Of a stretch of DNA of 64,000 nt, positions 23,022 through 33,616 are shown in pieces. Location of the stretch: contig CP087210.1 in the NCBI GenBank assembly GCA_020912385.1, positions 2,914,001 through 2,978,000 of the forward strand, written 5' to 3'. The DNA comes from Neofusicoccum parvum. Lineage: Eukaryota > Ascomycota > Dothideomycetes > Botryosphaeriales > Botryosphaeriaceae. Numbering within the stretch: position 1 is the first letter of the stretch; each line of letters begins with the position of its first letter. The notes beneath the pieces were generated by a model, which did not search any database, was not told the DNA's origin, and saw only the letters and a program-made list of their open reading frames with translations. Made by a program: the position numbers and the translations under genes.

Positions 23022-23735
23022 TGCTGTGCTGGCGGGGGTAAGACGGAGCGGTTTTGATGTAGTGACGTTCGATGTCTTGAACGGGAAGACGGACGCCGGC
23101 TGTTCCTATGCGAAAGGCGCGGAATAGACTTTATTACTAAGCTCCCCCACTCTCGAGCCTAGTCCTTGTCTGCCGCCGTCGCGCAACCGGCCATCCAGAT
23201 CAGAGGGTATCAGGTCCAACGGACCGCTCTCGATAGTATTGCAAGGACACTCTCTCCGATCGCGTTTCATCTCGCCGGTCCAAGCCGACGAGCGTAAAAT
23301 ACTCCGCGGCACTACCGACCATTCAGCGACATGGATATCTGAGCCTATTTCAGGCGTGCCTCAACTGAAACCGTCGAGAATCAACTACGAGTATGCGAGT
23401 ATGTACCACTAATGATAGTATTAGTGAGACTATTTTTGTTCATGGTGCATCGGTCATAAATGTAATGCGGAGATGCTTTAGGCTCTGTACCACGCCTGGG
23501 CCATTGATTGGAAAACAGGCGGCTGTGACCTCTTCTATGACCGTAGTCCTCGGCCAGTGGTGCAATTGCACAGAACCCGCCCGCTCAGAGAAGGCCCGTG
23601 CGGCAGTCATCGTCGGCGGGCCAACATGTTAAGTCTTCCCGGAGGCGAATACCTTTGCACGCCCTCCCACTGACACATCGCCCTTGCTGTTACACTACGA
23701 CCATCTTGCACCCGGTCGCACCGAAACCCAACGCC
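23022..23735. other. Divergent intergenic, methyltransferase and TDP-1 promoters
   Basis: About 0.7 kb between divergently transcribed genes. No TATA box or further gene is evident. Confidence 0.45.
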
Positions 23736-26649
23736 ATGGACAGTAGCAGCCGGCCTACGGGCGCTCCCGCATCCGCTGTGCCGAACAGCTCCAGTCCGCA
23801 GCAACACAGTCACTGCCTTTCTATTCCTGGCTCTTCTCTTACAACATCCCGCCCAAGCCTTACACAAGCAACGACAAACCATCCTCAGAAAATGCTTGGC
23901 CCCACATCGAAGCTCAAGCATGACCTTATTGGTTTCGAGCACAGCGAAGACAGCACTGCCGCTCCTACCGGCTCCCTCGGATTCCATGGAAGCGCTTTCA
24001 ACCACATCCACCCCGCACTCGGAAACACATCAGCTTCACACCCGGCTGGCGCATTCCCACAACATTCTTCTAGCCAGATTCAGAAACCTCCTGCAGAGCC
24101 CCAGGTGGGACTGCATACTAAACCGCGCGACTACTTTGATCCGCTGGTCAAGAGTGCGGAATCTCATTGCTCTTCAATCGATTCAAGTCCCATGGAAATC
24201 AACCCCTCCGCCAATACCTGCGCCGCGCCACCCGCCAACCACAACGCAAAACCTGCAGAGTTCATAAACCTCACGCCATCCAGCTTCAGCCACACAAAAC
24301 CTCCCAGTGGCTACTACACTCACATCTTCCAGGGTAAGCCTGTCACCGTCATCACCGATGCTAGTTGCATCAGCCATGCCGTCGATGGCGAAACCATGTT
24401 CGGACTCACACCCAACGCCCTGGACTGGCTGGAGCGGGAACAGGAGGTCCCGCCCGACCCTACACGCCGACCCTTATACCCGCCTTTCAGCCAGCTTCAG
24501 CCTCACCAGCGTGTGCTCAGCTTGGCAGAGGCTCAGCAGGATTGGGAGACTCGGGACAAGGCCCAACGTGCTGCTCCCTTTCCAGACCCGACGCTGGCCC
24601 AGGTACTGGCCAACGCTCCCCAGCTCGTTGAAGATTGGTACACCGCTGTTATCGACCTCTCTCAGACGAGGGACGCTGGTCACACTCTGGGCTGTAGCTA
24701 CCTGACCAGGCGCGCCGGCAATGGCCAGCTCTACACGACACCCGAGTCGATCATGATGCTGTTCTGGAAGATGGTGGTGAGTGGCCATCTCGAAAGTTCC
24801 GTCTGTGGCTGGCGCTAACATGGAGAAGAGCATAATCACCGAAGGTGTGACCAAGGGCCACCTCAAGACAACGAACGTTATCCAGACCACCCGCATGAGG
24901 AGGCATGGCCTCAGCTCCGGCCTGTGTGCACAGCAGATTATCGATGATGCCATCCAGAGCATCCGCGTGAGTCATTCGTGAACCCAAATACAAGAGTACA
25001 ATACTGCTGACCCGCCGCAGTGGGAGAAGATGATCCTCGTCGACCTACTTGGACCTGGAGGAAAAGAATGCATGACAAACTTCGTCTGGTGCCCGAAGGG
25101 CTACGCCGAAGTCAAGTTGTACGACCGTACCTGCAACATGGTGAGGAAGTTTGGGGGCAAGAGAGCCATGGAAAAGAAGATGGCGACCACCACCACCAAT
25201 ACTGAGACTCAGCAAACCGTCGAGGATCCTCCTTCAGCACTTGACGACAGCCACACCCCGGATCAAGACCCGTCTAGCACCGAGGCATCAGCAGCTCCAC
25301 CTCACCAGCCGCCCAGCGCCTCCGCCCACACCACCCCCACTCCAACACAGCCAGCCACACCAGACCGACCAAGCAGCCTCTTTCCCCCCTGGTCCGCCCT
25401 CCCACCCACCTCCCACCTCACCACCCCCGCCGCCGCCTCCGCCCACCGCGCCACCACCGACCGCCTCTCGCGCTCGCCACCCCACCCCGACGCCAACCTC
25501 GCCGCCTTCCGCGCGCACCTCCCCCTCTTCGCCGCGCACCTCTACACCGCCGTCGTCTCCGTCGCGCACATCCAAGACAACCCCTTCAGCCGCGCCTACG
25601 CCCGCTTCGTCCGCCCCCCCTACTCCTTCCCCCCCACCGCCACCACCCCCGCCGTCCGCGCCATCCAGTCCACCTGCCACCGCCTCTGCCTCTCCCTCGC
25701 CCGCGCCGCCGCCGCCGGCTACGCCCGCCCCCTCGCTCACGACGGCTCCCTGCCCGAGCTGCACCGCCACCGCGCTGCGTTCATGGCGGAGGTGTTGGGC
25801 GACGACGAAGGAGTCGGAGGAGGAGTCGGCGACGCAGACGTCCTCCAGCGCTTCGGCGCCGTCTGCGAGGCCGTGCGCCGCGAGAAGACGCTCGCCGACG
25901 CCTTCCGCTCCGGTAGCTGCCGCGACCTCAAGGTCGCGGACCTGCTGCGCGAGCCGCTGGCCTACGCGCTGACGAAGGCGGCGCATCGGCGGAGTAATCG
26001 CACGAGGCCGGATAGGGGCGGTGAGGGGGCGGGAAGCGCTGAGGCTGGTGCTGGTGGTGCGTTGCCGGCGAAGAGGCGGAGACGTGGAGCGGGTGATGGC
26101 AAGGGAGCTGCGGCTGGGAGTAAGGGCAAGGGAGTGCGTGGGGCGGCGGACGGCGTGCCGCAGAAGAGGAGCGCGAAGAGGGCGGATGCATCGGCGGATG
26201 GCGTTCCGCAGCGGAGCGGCAAGAAGAGGGTGGATGCGTCGGCGGACGGCGTTCCCCAGCGGAGCGGCAAGAAGAGGGCGTGGCATGAGGATGCGCAGCC
26301 GGCGTTCCGCGTGAAGCGTCAGCGGCTCGAGACTACTGAGGGGAGGATGGGCATTATCGATTTTGGGCCCAAGCGCGAGGAAAGGCAGCGGCGGGGTGGT
26401 GGAAGGGATGTCAAGATGGAGGATCGGGAACCGTGCGACCCGGGCGTGGACGCGCCGGTCCTGCCACAGGCTGCTGGGTCGGGCGGGGGTTTCCAGGGTT
26501 TTAAGCATCATGGGTTGCCTATGGCTTTGGTTCTAGCCTACATGGGTGGATCGAGAGAGAGCGGTCAGGTCAAGACGGAACAGCAGCTGAAGGTGGAACA
26601 GGACGTTTCCACTCTGATGGGGGACGTGCTTGCGGAGAGTCTCGATTGA
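23736..26649 (+). CDS. TDP-1: orphan protein with two copies of an unrecognised domain
   Basis: Exons 23736..24776, 24829..24966 and 25021..26649 give 935 residues. I recognise no named family. The N-terminal 240 residues are Ser/Pro/His-rich. Copy 1 runs from LYPPFSQLQPHQRVL (codons from 24474) through VEDWYTAVIDLSQTRD (from about 24627) to WEKMILVDLLG, which opens exon 3. Copy 2, with no intron, has LFPPWSALPP (from 25378), AAHLYTAVVSVAHIQD (from about 25531) and REKTLADAFRSG (from about 25879). The same pair of domains occurs in the genes at 33617-36098 and 39273-41301. The basic tail has KRRRRG and three 16-residue repeats, then ends in an acidic stretch; a nuclear location is plausible. 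Intron 1 uses an AAG acceptor and is the weakest part of the model. Confidence 0.75.
26146..26289 (+). repeat. 48-nt tandem repeat coding ADGVPQRSGKKRxDAS in TDP-1
   Basis: Three in-frame copies of 16 residues starting at 26146, 26194 and 26242, reading ADGVPQKRSAKRADAS, ADGVPQRSGKKRVDAS and ADGVPQRSGKKRAWHE. The second and third are nearly the same at the DNA level, so the duplication is recent. Each copy adds a basic cluster. Confidence 0.85.
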
Positions 26650-27993
26650 GGACTGTGTCAGGAAGCTGGAACAGAATCAGAAGAAGCACGACAAGCACCA
26701 GTACAGTATCAATAAGGTCAGCGGGAAAGGTTTAAAGCTTTGTCGGATTGCGGTCATCCTGGGCTTCAAGTTTTGGCTACCTATGTGGAGCCATCTTGTA
26801 CTATCAGAGTATGACAGTCTATCACGAAGTTGTGGAGAGCTACGGGAAGAGGCTAATTGTATCATGGTGGAGATCGTTAAACTCTTGGGGCTATTCGGAA
26901 GAGCGATGATATGGGTTGATACAGCTTTGTTGGTTCTCAGTATGGAAATCCGGGACGGAGTGAGCAGCTTGGCGGAGGGTAAATCTCTTAATTAGGACCA
27001 TTGCAAACAATGACCAATGATAACGACGGTAAATAAGAACAAAGTTGAATAATCAAAAGGGCGGATAAAGAACGACATTCTGACAATGGATTGTTTGGTG
27101 GTTCGTGTTGAGGCGAGTGGGCTTTACATTGTGTTAACGGCACGGCAGTATACAATCTATAGGCAGAAATAAACACTCCAATCCTATGATGTAATTTTTA
27201 TGAATTAGTAAATGAGGCCATCATCCTTGACTTTGATTATTTGAGCAATCAAGATGTTAGCAGGCGCAAACAATTCAAGTGATCCTCAGCAGCCCGGAAA
27301 GTAGACTGATAGGGACGAACGATTGAGGATGGAAATCGTGGTCAAAAACAGAATCAGCTATTCTAGCCAGACATTGAGAAAAGCGGCTGTCATTGTTCAC
27401 AAGATAGATGGGAGTGCATCTGATGAGATCCCAGGGAAAAGCGGTGGGCACGTGGTTGCCAATTCTTAGGGAGGTGACCGCGGCAACCAGCCGAACATAG
27501 AGATTCAGCGCGGTCGCTCGCCTTAGCTGAAGTGCTGCAGTGACGGGTATGAAGAGCAGCACCAGTGACGCGTCTCGCGCTCCTTTCTCGCGTACCTAAT
27601 CATGCGCGTTCGCTTGGCGCCAGTGGAGTGAATGTGGTTCAGGTGGCTGGTCCCGAATGAAGGCTTTCTATTGGCTCCTGGGAGTGGTCCCGATATGGAA
27701 GAGCGGTTTGTGATGGAAACGAGCTGCTGAAATATTGTCCGTGCGCTGGTGTTTTGCTCAGGCGGCGCACATTGTCTTCACACCGTGGTCGTTCCCTCTT
27801 CCCCGTCACTCCATCTTCATCCTCCAGTTCCTCTGGACCTTCTAGCTTCGCTGCCATCAGTTCTTGATTCACAGCCGCGACGCTTTCCTCGCTTTCTCCT
27901 ACAAACATCCCTTCAGATCCAGCGCCTTTCTCCTCCTGCATCCCGACGGACAACACCTTACCGGTACGGCAGACTCTCCACCTCACCGAGGTC
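26650..27993. other. AT-richer intergenic between TDP-1 and the repeat-rich orphan
   Basis: About 1.3 kb, visibly AT-richer between 26650 and 27400 than the flanking genes. Short frames on both strands have no family character. No transposon remnant could be recognised. Confidence 0.45.
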
Positions 27994-30729
27994 ATGGAGG
28001 GTCAGTACTTCGAGTACACCATGGGATCTATTCCCGAAAACAACAATACCAATGGAGAACCCGCTCCTGCCAGCGCCAGTCCCAACGCCCATCCCATACT
28101 TTCTCTATCTGACGAAGAGTTGGATTCGCTCTTCCTTGAGCTTGAGGAACTTTCTGAGAACAATGAAAGCGTTGAATCCAGCGAACATGTCGAGTCCAAC
28201 GAGAACCTCGGGTCCAACGAGAACACAGATTCCCAGGACAGCACCGATTCCTACGACAACACCGAGTCCAATGAGAAACTAGAGTCTAATGAGAACACAG
28301 GTTCCAACGAGAACACAGGTTCCAACAAGAACACAGGTTTCAACAAGAACACAGGTTCCTGCGAGAACACAGATTCCTACGACAACACAGATTCCATCTC
28401 ATTTGATCAGCTTGACGCACTGTTCGAGGAGATCGAAGAGACCGATTTGCACTCCGCCGAGCATGTTGATCAAGCTGAGCCCAATGATGGTGCTACTCAT
28501 GCACCCACCTCCGATTCGTCTTCGAAGGAGTCTGAGAATGCTCCTCAGCACACCGAGCAAGTCGAACCGAACGAGCACATCGCATCCAACGAGCATATCA
28601 CATCCAACGAGGAAATTTCATCCGGCACGAACGTTACATCCAACGACCATATCGAGTCCCCTTTTTTGCCGGCAGATGAGGAGACCTTGAAATTGATCAA
28701 AGGCCTTGGCGACGACGACTGGTTCCCGAACTCTCAGTTCAACTGGACCTCCGACGATGCTCTTGCAGATGGATCCTCCGCTGATCAGAACCGTGCGACG
28801 GCTGGTTACCCTCAGCACCAGACCGCCAATACCAATAACTCCATTCAGCCAGAGACCGCTCAAGCTGTCCATCAGTTCGGAGGTCATACCGAAGCGGCAG
28901 CCCACGAGACTCTCTACCAGAAAGACACGCTCCACAGCAATTCCACGGCCCATGCCGACAATGACCTTACCAATGGACAGCTTCACGACACGCAAACCAC
29001 ATCAGCCGAACAGAACCTGGCTCAGGGAACGCATGTCAACCCGGCCTCCTTCAATCAGTATCAAAACACTCCACCTTCCATCTACACTCAAATCGAGACC
29101 ACTCAGGCTGTCCGCCCGTCCGGAGGTTACAATGGAATGGAAACCGACAATTCCATCAATCATACCACTAGCACGCACCGCAACACTTCTCCCATTAATT
29201 CCAACAGCACCCTCCCCAATGAGCAGTGGTGCGGCAACCAAGCCATCTCGACCAAAGAGAGCCTCCCTCAGGGAGCGTATCTAAGCTCCACTTTCCCTAC
29301 TCAGCATTGCAACACTCCAACGGGCATTTACGCCTCGCCTGAGCCCAACATGGTGGCAACCGTCCACCCACAGCAGAGTGTAGCGGCCAACTACCACTCT
29401 ACTCAGCGTCAAAACGCCATAATGGCCGGCTATGCTGCATGCAGTCCCAGCATGGCGGCCCAAAACTCCCAGCAGCAAAACATCGTGCCAAACTCCTACC
29501 CCCAGTACCACCCTACAGCATCGAACTACCAATTCTCAGATCCGACGGTTGGAACGTTTAACAACAGCGTTCCCACGAGTGACGGTCACAGCAACTCCAA
29601 CGCAGCATTTGGCGACACCTCAGCACTGAACTCAAACTACACCAACAACACACGCAAGCGCAAGAGCCCCGATGCCGAAAGCGCGGCTCCCAACCAACAC
29701 GGCACTCCCACGCCGCAATCATCCCGGCCCACCAAACGCGCCAAACCAACTCCACACCCCCAGAGCGGCCAACCCATCTCCGCTCCCGCTCCCGCACCCG
29801 CACCCAACCCCGCCAAACGCAAGCGCCCCACCACCACCCCCTCTTCCGCTCCCGCCCCCAAGCGCGCCAAACACACCTCCCCTCCAACCCACCACTCCAA
29901 ACCCGTCCTCCTCTCCCACCTCGCCCACGCCCCCTGGGCCACCCCCACCTGGCAGACCACGCACCTCCGCGCCACCCTCCGCACCGCGCTGACCACGTCC
30001 CCCCAGCCCTTCGCCCCCGACCCCTCTGTCGCCGACGCGCCAGCCTTCTGGACCGCGCTGGCGCGCTGCAGCCGCGACTGGGCGAGCGACAACTGGCAGC
30101 GCACGCAGCTGACGGCTACGGGGCGGGCGGCGATGGAGGGGGCGGGGCGGGAGATGGCGGCGGCGGCGGAGGCGGCGGAGAGGTGGGAGGAGGCGCACAA
30201 GGATAAAGTGGAGGTTGTGGTGCTGGATGGGGAGGCGGAGGAGCGGGCGAGGGCGAGGAGGGCGGAGTGGGTGGGCGGAAGGCCGAAGTGGGTGTATGGG
30301 ATGGAGGTGTGGAATCGGGAGGATTGGAAGAGGGCGGAGTATAGTTTGGCGGCGGGGAGTATGCTGTCGGGTGGTGGGAAGGGGGAGGCGGTGGCGGATC
30401 AGTATGTTGGGATGAAGAGGGGGAAGGGGAGGAAGACGGCGATGGCGACGGCGGCGGTGGCGGATGAGAAGAAGAAGAAGAAGCAGGGAGACTCTGCTCC
30501 GCAGACGGCGGCAGGCAAGGAGAAACAGGGACAACCCGCTCCTCAGACAACGGCGGGCAAGGAGAAGCAGGGAGACCCTACTCCACAGACGACGGCGGGC
30601 GAGAAGGAGAAGGAACACCCTACTCCGCAGACGACGGCGAGGCAGGAGGTGCAGGGGCAGGCTGAAGGGCAGAGCACGGGTAAGATAGCCATTTTGCAGG
30701 GGTTGCCTGATTACCCGGATCACTATTAG
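27994..30729 (+). CDS. Large repeat-rich orphan protein, probably nuclear
   Basis: One uninterrupted frame of 911 residues; the ATG at 28021 is an alternative start. No known domain is recognised. In order: an acidic segment (DEELDSLFLELEEL), hexapeptide repeats of SNENTG type, a second acidic helix-like segment, a long N/Q/S/T/H-rich disordered middle, basic clusters (TRKRKSPD, KRKRPTTT, KRAKPT) fitting nuclear localisation, a Trp-rich and helical region (WATPTWQTTHLR, WTALARCSRDWASDNW, WVGGRPKWVYGMEVW) that may be the only folded part, and four copies of a 14-residue PQTTAGKEK repeat near the end. The coding strand goes from C-rich (about 29640-30060) to G-rich (30110-30480). It lies among the TDP genes but shows none of their three blocks. 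Confidence 0.7.
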   Translation: MEGQYFEYTMGSIPENNNTNGEPAPASASPNAHPILSLSDEELDSLFLELEELSENNESVESSEHVESNENLGSNENTDSQDSTDSYDNTESNEKLESNENTGSNENTGSNKNTGFNKNTGSCENTDSYDNTDSISFDQLDALFEEIEETDLHSAEHVDQAEPNDGATHAPTSDSSSKESENAPQHTEQVEPNEHIASNEHITSNEEISSGTNVTSNDHIESPFLPADEETLKLIKGLGDDDWFPNSQFNWTSDDALADGSSADQNRATAGYPQHQTANTNNSIQPETAQAVHQFGGHTEAAAHETLYQKDTLHSNSTAHADNDLTNGQLHDTQTTSAEQNLAQGTHVNPASFNQYQNTPPSIYTQIETTQAVRPSGGYNGMETDNSINHTTSTHRNTSPINSNSTLPNEQWCGNQAISTKESLPQGAYLSSTFPTQHCNTPTGIYASPEPNMVATVHPQQSVAANYHSTQRQNAIMAGYAACSPSMAAQNSQQQNIVPNSYPQYHPTASNYQFSDPTVGTFNNSVPTSDGHSNSNAAFGDTSALNSNYTNNTRKRKSPDAESAAPNQHGTPTPQSSRPTKRAKPTPHPQSGQPISAPAPAPAPNPAKRKRPTTTPSSAPAPKRAKHTSPPTHHSKPVLLSHLAHAPWATPTWQTTHLRATLRTALTTSPQPFAPDPSVADAPAFWTALARCSRDWASDNWQRTQLTATGRAAMEGAGREMAAAAEAAERWEEAHKDKVEVVVLDGEAEERARARRAEWVGGRPKWVYGMEVWNREDWKRAEYSLAAGSMLSGGGKGEAVADQYVGMKRGKGRKTAMATAAVADEKKKKKQGDSAPQTAAGKEKQGQPAPQTTAGKEKQGDPTPQTTAGEKEKEHPTPQTTARQEVQGQAEGQSTGKIAILQGLPDYPDHY
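28195..28392 (+). repeat. 18-nt tandem repeats coding SNENTG
   Basis: About ten degenerate in-frame hexapeptide units (SNENLG, SNENTD, SNENTG, SNKNTG, FNKNTG, SCENTD, SYDNTD), with near-identical 18-nt DNA units in the middle. The period and coding frame show slippage-type expansion. Confidence 0.85.
30484..30654 (+). repeat. 42-nt tandem repeats coding QGxxxPQTTAGKEK
   Basis: Four adjacent in-frame copies near the C-terminus of the orphan at 27994-30729: QGDSAPQTAAGKEK, QGQPAPQTTAGKEK, QGDPTPQTTAGEKEK and EHPTPQTTARQEV. The third has one extra codon. Confidence 0.85.
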
Positions 30730-31169
30730 AGGGGAGAAGAGAGATGGCGGAGAAGGTTGGAGCATAGGGCTTTCTAGTTGTTTTGAGTTTGTTTTCTTCT
30801 TTCTTCTGGGGAGTCCTTTCCTTCTTTGGCAATGCACATTTTAGGGTCGGTTTGGCGACACCTGGAAGGGACCGAGGATCAATTTTGGTATACGAGATGA
30901 TGGACTGTAAGACAGTATTATAAAAGGCAACTTCATATGTCAGAAAGGAGCTATTGAACTCTTGATCCACGTGGAAACCCTTGTAGGAAAGCGGCTCGAC
31001 TTATCAGTGTCAAAATGCAGCTACGATGAAGTGATTTCGGAGAAGCGAAGGAAGACTATCAGCTCATCAACCTTTTTCCAACACTTTCCACTCCCATCGA
31101 TACCGTCAATCATCCTCCCTGCACAATCACAACTTCCCCAGAATCCAACCCCAGCAACATGTCCTGAAC
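30730..31169. other. Intergenic between convergent genes
   Basis: 440 nt between the stop codons of the repeat-rich orphan and the P450. It holds both 3' flanks; no further feature is seen. Confidence 0.5.
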
Positions 31170-32967
31170 CTAGATTCCCGCCGCAGCCAGCCGGACATAA
31201 CACTTCGTCGGCTCCCTTGCAAATTTCTGCACCGCATCATACCCACTCAGCTCCTCCGGACACCCCAACAGCTTAAACCGCCACACCGTCATCGCGAACT
31301 GAATCCTCAGCGTCACCACCGCCAACCTCCTCCCAAAGCACCCACGCGGCCCCAACCCAAACGCCAGACTCGGCCCAGCCAACGGATCATACACCTCCCT
31401 CCCGCTCCCGGGCTCAACACGCAACCAGCGCTCGGGCCTAAACGCCGCAACATCCGCATCATCCCACGCCCCCGACAGATACGCCTTCCCCTCCCGCCCC
31501 CTCGCCCCAGGACTCCTCACCGCATCATCGACCTCCACGCCCGGCTCCAGGTACCCCGCGCCATTCGCCATCAAAAACACATCCGTCCCCCGCGGAATCC
31601 GCCGCCCCAGCACCACCGCATCGACCAGCGCAACCCGCACCACAAACGCGATCGCGTTGGCCAGCCGCAGCACCTCGTCGACGACGGCGTCCAGATACGG
31701 CACGCGCGCCTCGACCAACTCCGCCAAAGACGGCGCGCGCCGCTCGCGCACCGCCGCCGGCAGCGCGGCGCGCAGCGCCGCCCGCAGCCGGTGTTGGGCC
31801 GGGATGTGGTCGGCCAGCAGCTTGACGCCCCAGGCGACGGCGGTGGCGGTGGTGTCGTGGCCGGCCATGGTGAAGCCGGTGAACTCGTCGGAGATGGCGG
31901 TGAGGCGGGGGGCGGCGGGGGGGTGGGCGTGCTTGGCGGCGAGGGCGCGGTCGCGGAGGAGGACGGAGTGCAGGGCGCTGCGCGGGCGGGCGGTCGGGGA
32001 GGTCTCGATGAGGCGGAGGGAGGCGGCGATCTGGGCGGCCATGAAGGCGTCTTTGGTCGCGGTGGCGCGGCGCATGTGCGGCAGCTTGCGGAGGATCCAG
32101 GAGGTGAGGCGGGGCGAGGGGGAGAGCTGTCCGGCTTTGACGGAGTCGGCGAGCGTGAGGACGGCGGTGAAGATTTCGGGGATCGCGCTGTCTGGGAAGG
32201 GGACTGGCGTGTTGGTGTCGGGGGGGAGCTCGGAGGTCCAGCGCGAGACGGCGTCGAGGCGCTGCACGGTGATGCTGTCGGCTTCGGCGAGCCCGAAGGA
32301 TGAGGCGAAGATGGAGTCCAGTGCGGCGTAGGTGATGTCGTGGTGGGCGGAGAACGGGCGGCCCTGAGCGGTGTCGCACTTGACCTGCCACAGCTTCATG
32401 AGGGTGCAGACCGAGCTGTACACCTCAGGGGCGCTGACCTCGTTGATGAAGGATGGGGCCATGAGGTGGTTGATGAGGTTGCGGTTGTCTTTGAAGCGCG
32501 CATCGGTTGACTGGAACTGGATGTGCTGGTGGGGGAGCAGCCCTCCAAGAACTTCGCCGAAGAAGCTGGCGCGGTCGAACTCCTTGGTGCGCCGCAGAAG
32601 GATGTCCTGGCTCTCAAAGGGATCCGTGATTACCACCCATGGGAGCGACATGGGTTTGATGAACACCTGCGCAATCGGGCTCCGGTGTTTCGTCGTCTGC
32701 GCGGTGAGCCAGCACTGTTTGATTCCATCTTGGGTCAGCCCAACTCGCATCGTCCCCCCAGGTGTGAGGACTCACGAAAATGCGCTGTGTACGCTTGACA
32801 TAGGCCATCATCTCGGGGACATCTCCGAACAACTTGGACGCCGCGTCTTTGTTGTAGGGAATGTCGGGAAGCGGCCTGGGAAGTGCGGCGCGGTATGCCA
32901 AGTACAAGACCAACAGGACACCGCCAGCAATCAGTGCCGTCCCAGTGGGAGAAGACACAGCATTCAT
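31170..32967 (-). CDS. Cytochrome P450 monooxygenase (first)
   Basis: Exons 32776..32967 and 31170..32714 (61-nt intron, GTGAGT donor, CAG acceptor) give 578 residues. An N-terminal anchor (LIAGGVLLVLYLAY) is followed by a proline-rich hinge (PRPLPDIPYN). The I-helix oxygen motif is A348-G-H-D-T-T353, the K-helix pair E411-V-L-R414, the PERF-type motif FRPERW, and the haem loop FGLGPRGCFG with C523 as thiolate ligand. It should sit on the ER face and hydroxylate an unknown lipid or secondary metabolite with P450 reductase. It lies between orphan genes without other biosynthetic genes. The coding strand is C-rich in the middle and G-rich from about 31700 to the stop. Confidence 0.95.
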
Positions 32968-33616
32968 TCTCTACGTCGTTCTGGCTCTAGAAATGCTGAT
33001 GAGCTGTTGACGGGCAAAGCGAGATCGACAGAGGGGATGGCACGGAAAGCGTTGGTTCAGGTAAGCGACCAGCTCTTGCTCGATGTTTATGGAGTTGATG
33101 GCTTTGAGACCAGCGCTGTGACGAGAATGGCGCAGGGAAACGCTTTATCGTCCTCGGCGGGTGCTGGGGGCGTGAGGTGGGGCAGTAACACCAAGAAGTA
33201 TTGCGAGAAATACGCGTAATAGCATGGGTGTTCTTAGCGCTTACACCTGCATGCCAAGTATGATGATATAAGCCGGCCAATATAACCGGTGCAGGGTGTG
33301 GAATCCTATGAGGATCACGGGCAACTCAAAAGTACTTCTTGGAGCTGCCATCATGGACTGTATAGCATAATCACAGCCAATGCTGTAGAGTACAGAGACC
33401 GGTGCTGGGGTAATGCGCCGCTTTGTGCATCACATTCCTCCGCAGATTACCGGCAGATCTCCGACCGTCAAGCTGAGTATACTTCTTCCATCCTTTAAAA
33501 CATACCCGAATGTCAAGCCCGTTGTCTTTTTCCTACAACTCAACTTCAGCTTTCCAGACTTCCTTCAGAGTACCCTTCCCAATTTCAGGAAGACACACTA
33601 TCCTCCATTGTTTCCC
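32968..33616. other. Intergenic, P450 promoter side
   Basis: About 650 nt between co-directional minus-strand genes. A CCAAT pentamer is near 33278, about 310 nt upstream of the P450 start; no nearer TATA box was seen. Confidence 0.4.

Noticed and set aside
25288..26511. Minus-strand frame of 407 codons
   Set aside because: Antisense shadow of TDP-1 exon 3; its Gly/Val/Glu runs reflect the opposite strand of C-rich codons.
28195..28392. Short regularly spaced repeats that could suggest a CRISPR-like array
   Set aside because: The units are 18 nt, adjacent, in-frame and coding, with no spacers, in a eukaryotic genome.
27994..30729. The repeat-rich orphan as a fourth TDP member
   Set aside because: None of the three TDP blocks is present; similarity is limited to low-complexity composition and basic clusters.
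29719..30837. Minus-strand frame of 372 codons
   Set aside because: Antisense to the repeat-rich orphan; Leu/Arg/Pro runs and no domain.
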